Source: Pelomonas sp. Root1217
Lineage (GTDB): Bacteria > Pseudomonadota > Gammaproteobacteria > Burkholderiales > Burkholderiaceae_C
NCBI RefSeq assembly: GCF_001425705.1
Contig: NZ_LMDC01000028.1
Location: 663,536-727,535 of the forward strand
Direction: 5' to 3'
DNA length: 64,000 bases
How positions within the stretch are numbered: the first letter of the stretch is position 1; every line of letters starts with the position of its first letter. The notes beneath the pieces were generated by a model, which saw only the letters and a program-made list of their open reading frames with translations, did not search any database and was not told where the DNA came from. Position numbers and translations under genes: made by a program. This document shows positions 62,339-64,000 of this stretch, in pieces.

Positions 62339-62758
62339 ATGTTCTTCGACCGCTTTCAGGAAATCAGCCCGCTGATGATCCCCATCCTGTCGCTGCTGAT
62401 TCCGATCGTCGCCATCGTCGCCCACTACCTGGGCAAGGCGCACACCGAGCGGCAGCGCCACGAGACTATCCGCGAGCTGGCCCGCGCCGGCCAGCCCATC
62501 CCGCCCGAGCTGCTGGGCGACGTGCAGGACAGCGACTGGCACCGCGCCAAGCGCGACCAGGCCAACCCCAACCGCATCCTCGTGCCTGCCGTCATCAACA
62601 TCGGCGTCGGCCTGGGCCTGATGGGCATGTTCAACGCCATGATGCCGGGCGCCTGGCTGTGGAGCATCGGCCTGATTCCGCTGTTCCTGGGGCTGGGACT
62701 GGCGGTGTACTGGGCCGTTGAACGCAAGCAGCAACCGCCGCAATCCCCGCAACCGTGA
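62339..62758 (+). CDS. DUF6249-type membrane protein
   Basis: A 139-residue protein with three hydrophobic segments (about 13-32, 79-95 and 100-122) and a basic cytoplasmic stretch between the first and second (GKAHTERQRHETIRELARAG, QPIPPELL). This layout is found in small membrane proteins encoded next to ECF sigma factors. GGAG lies 8 bases before the ATG. Its stop overlaps the GTG start of the sigma factor (GTGA). Confidence 0.75.
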   Translation: MFFDRFQEISPLMIPILSLLIPIVAIVAHYLGKAHTERQRHETIRELARAGQPIPPELLGDVQDSDWHRAKRDQANPNRILVPAVINIGVGLGLMGMFNAMMPGAWLWSIGLIPLFLGLGLAVYWAVERKQQPPQSPQP

Positions 62759-63318
62759 CCTCCGGCGTCCCCGCCGCGCCGACCGAGGCGGTCCTGCAAG
62801 AGGATCGCCTGGTGGCTCGTGCCGCCGCCGGCGACCGCACGGCCTTCGCCGCCCTCGTGCAGGCCCACCAGGGCTATCTGCGCAAGCTGCTCGGCCGCGT
62901 CTGCAAAGGCGACCTGGGCCGCGCCGATGACCTGGCGCAGGAGGCTTTCGTTCGCGCCTGGCGTGCCCTGCCCAAGTTCCGCGGCGAGGCGCGCTTTCGC
63001 ACCTGGCTGACGCGGCTGGCCTATTCCGCGTTGTCGGCCGAGAGGCCGACCCTGCCGCTGCTGGACGACACGCCGCCCGAGGTCGGGGCGCACAGCGACT
63101 TCGCCCCAGGTGCCGATTGGCGCCTCGACCTCGACCGCGCCATGGCCGATCTCAGCGAGGCCCAGCGCCATGCGCTGCTGCTCTGCTACGGCGCCGACCT
63201 CAGCCACGCCGAAGCCGCCCTCGTGCTGGGCTGGCCGCTCGGCACGGTCAAGACACAAGTGCTGCGCGCCAAGGCCAAGCTGCGCGCGCAACTGCAAGCA
63301 TGGGAGCCCACGCCATGA
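62755..63318 (+). CDS. ECF-family RNA polymerase sigma factor
   Basis: A 187-residue sigma-70-family protein. Region 2 (about 20-85) has AFAALVQAHQGYLRKLLGRV and DDLAQEAFVRAWRALPKFRG; region 4 (about 125-180) has LDRAMADLSEAQRHALLLCY and SHAEAALVLGWPLGTVKTQV. It is the middle gene of a three-gene operon (GTGA and ATGA overlaps) flanked by two membrane proteins, the usual layout for a sigma factor and its membrane-bound regulator. Confidence 0.92.
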   Translation: MTSGVPAAPTEAVLQEDRLVARAAAGDRTAFAALVQAHQGYLRKLLGRVCKGDLGRADDLAQEAFVRAWRALPKFRGEARFRTWLTRLAYSALSAERPTLPLLDDTPPEVGAHSDFAPGADWRLDLDRAMADLSEAQRHALLLCYGADLSHAEAALVLGWPLGTVKTQVLRAKAKLRAQLQAWEPTP

Positions 63319-63647
63319 CGATTCCCAACACGAATCACGACGACGACGCTGTTTTTGATGACGCGCTGCGGCAGCAGTTGCAGGAGGACGGCGACCCCGA
63401 TGACGACGGCTTCAGCCTGCGGGTGATGACGGCTCTGGCGCCGAAAGGCATTTCACCTCAGCAGCGCCGCTGGGCGCGGTGGGTCAGGCGGGCGCAGTGG
63501 TTGGCAATCAGCGCTGCAGCGCTCGGCACGGCGGCGCTGCTGGCGGGCGCGAATGACCCACTGGATACGCCGCGTGTGGTGGGCGCGGTGACGCTGGTGG
63601 GGCTGCTGGTCTTTTGGTCGATTCCGAGTCGATGGAGTCGTGGGTGA
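63315..63647 (+). CDS. Probable membrane-bound regulator of the ECF sigma factor
   Basis: A 110-residue protein. An acidic N-terminal region of about 45 residues (HDDDAVFDDALRQQLQEDGD) precedes two transmembrane helices (about 62-80 and 87-104). The ATG overlaps the sigma-factor stop. This matches small anti-sigma factors in layout, but no zinc-finger anti-sigma motif is visible, so the role is inferred from context. Confidence 0.7.
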   Translation: MTIPNTNHDDDAVFDDALRQQLQEDGDPDDDGFSLRVMTALAPKGISPQQRRWARWVRRAQWLAISAAALGTAALLAGANDPLDTPRVVGAVTLVGLLVFWSIPSRWSRG

Positions 63648-63686
63648 ATCGCGGAATCTCCAGGTCGCTCAAGCCGCAGTAACGTA

Positions 63687-64000
63687 ATGGCTGCGTTCAT
63701 GACATACCAACCCATCTTCCCTGCCGCATTGCAGCCGGCCGCGTCAGCACTATTGCGCGCATTTTCCACTGTGGAGTTTGCGCCAGCATTGCAAGGATTT
63801 AGAGCCCTTGTACAGGGAGAGTTGCTCTCTGCTCCCTACCGCGTCTACTACCCGCCCGGCGAACTTCGGTCGGTGATCGCCAGGTCAACTGGCGACGAAA
63901 AAACACTTGCACTCAGCCTCGGGACGAGGCACTGGGATGGATACGTTCGCGAGGAATGCGTGCGGCAGCTATTTGCCGTTGATCGTCCATGGATCGTTCC
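63687..64000 (+). CDS. Hypothetical protein, truncated by the window end
   Basis: An open frame from ATG 63687 to the edge (104 codons and counting). The protein reads MAAFMTYQPIFPAALQPAAS, later YRVYYPPGELRSVIARSTGD and ALSLGTRHWDGYVREECVRQ, which looks like real protein with normal residue balance. A second in-frame ATG stands at 63699; neither has a clear Shine-Dalgarno. My count gives about 59% GC over 63721-63960, lower than the neighbouring genes. I do not recognise it; it may start an accessory region. Confidence 0.6.
   Translation, partial: MAAFMTYQPIFPAALQPAASALLRAFSTVEFAPALQGFRALVQGELLSAPYRVYYPPGELRSVIARSTGDEKTLALSLGTRHWDGYVREECVRQLFAVDRPWIV

Overview
The window looks like a chromosomal segment of a betaproteobacterium of the order Burkholderiales, most like the Roseateles / Rubrivivax / Leptothrix group. 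The evidence is high GC throughout, short gaps with many 4-base ATGA/GTGA/TTGA stop-start overlaps, PEP-CTERM proteins, and strongly beta-proteobacterial versions of ClpB, Hom/ThrC, PhoH, NadB and DinB. I saw no insertion sequence, prophage module or CRISPR array. Most of the window is core chromosome, with small islands of unknown genes.

Layout. 1-961: start of a two-gene molybdenum hydroxylase operon (small 2Fe-2S subunit and Tat-exported large subunit). 1043-7215: two two-component systems flanking a large SPFH/flotillin-like protein with about five internal beta-repeats. 7430-9241: outer-membrane protein, a likely small RNA on the minus strand (about 8041-8170), a FeeM-type acyltransferase and a small hydrophilic protein. 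9280-12507: NAD salvage operon pncA-pncB-(nadE remnant)-nadM/Nudix; the nadE gene is reduced to a 55-codon in-frame fusion of its two ends. 12611-17872: AraC regulator and divergent MFS pump, rifamycin ADP-ribosyltransferase, OPT peptide transporter. 17889-17965: tRNA-Arg(UCU). 18542-23922: a GH101/GH129-like hydrolase, three coupled small unknown genes, a YjfB-type motility protein behind a sigma-28 promoter, a TPR protein and nadB. 24052-33915: S9 peptidase, sterol desaturase, AraC regulator, DUF2804, diguanylate cyclase, clpB (sigma-32 promoter), crcB, moaE.

34028-43634 holds the most interesting block. A plus-strand series (SPFH-SHOCT, zinc-ribbon/double DUF4178, DUF350, M48 protease, YciI, beta-propeller protein, membrane-anchored spermidine-synthase-like enzyme, small protein, FAD amine oxidase) meets tail-to-tail an operon ending in speD, which makes the decarboxylated SAM that a spermidine synthase needs. 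SpeD is co-transcribed with moaD, moeA, thrC, hom and an alanine-type aminotransferase. I infer a dedicated polyamine or aminopropyl chemistry tied to an envelope or membrane-stress module.

49192-64000: Mth938-like protein, Bcp peroxiredoxin, PhoH with a terminated leader, a PQQ-type sugar dehydrogenase, an aldo/keto reductase, two unlinked PEP-CTERM genes sharing nearly identical sigma-54 promoters, a dinB-helicase/nuclease operon behind a LexA-like dyad, glyoxalase-fold and CAP-domain proteins, and an ECF sigma-factor operon. The last gene (from 63687) runs off the end and has visibly lower GC. Start sites given here rest on ribosome-binding sites, overlaps and family N-termini judged by eye.
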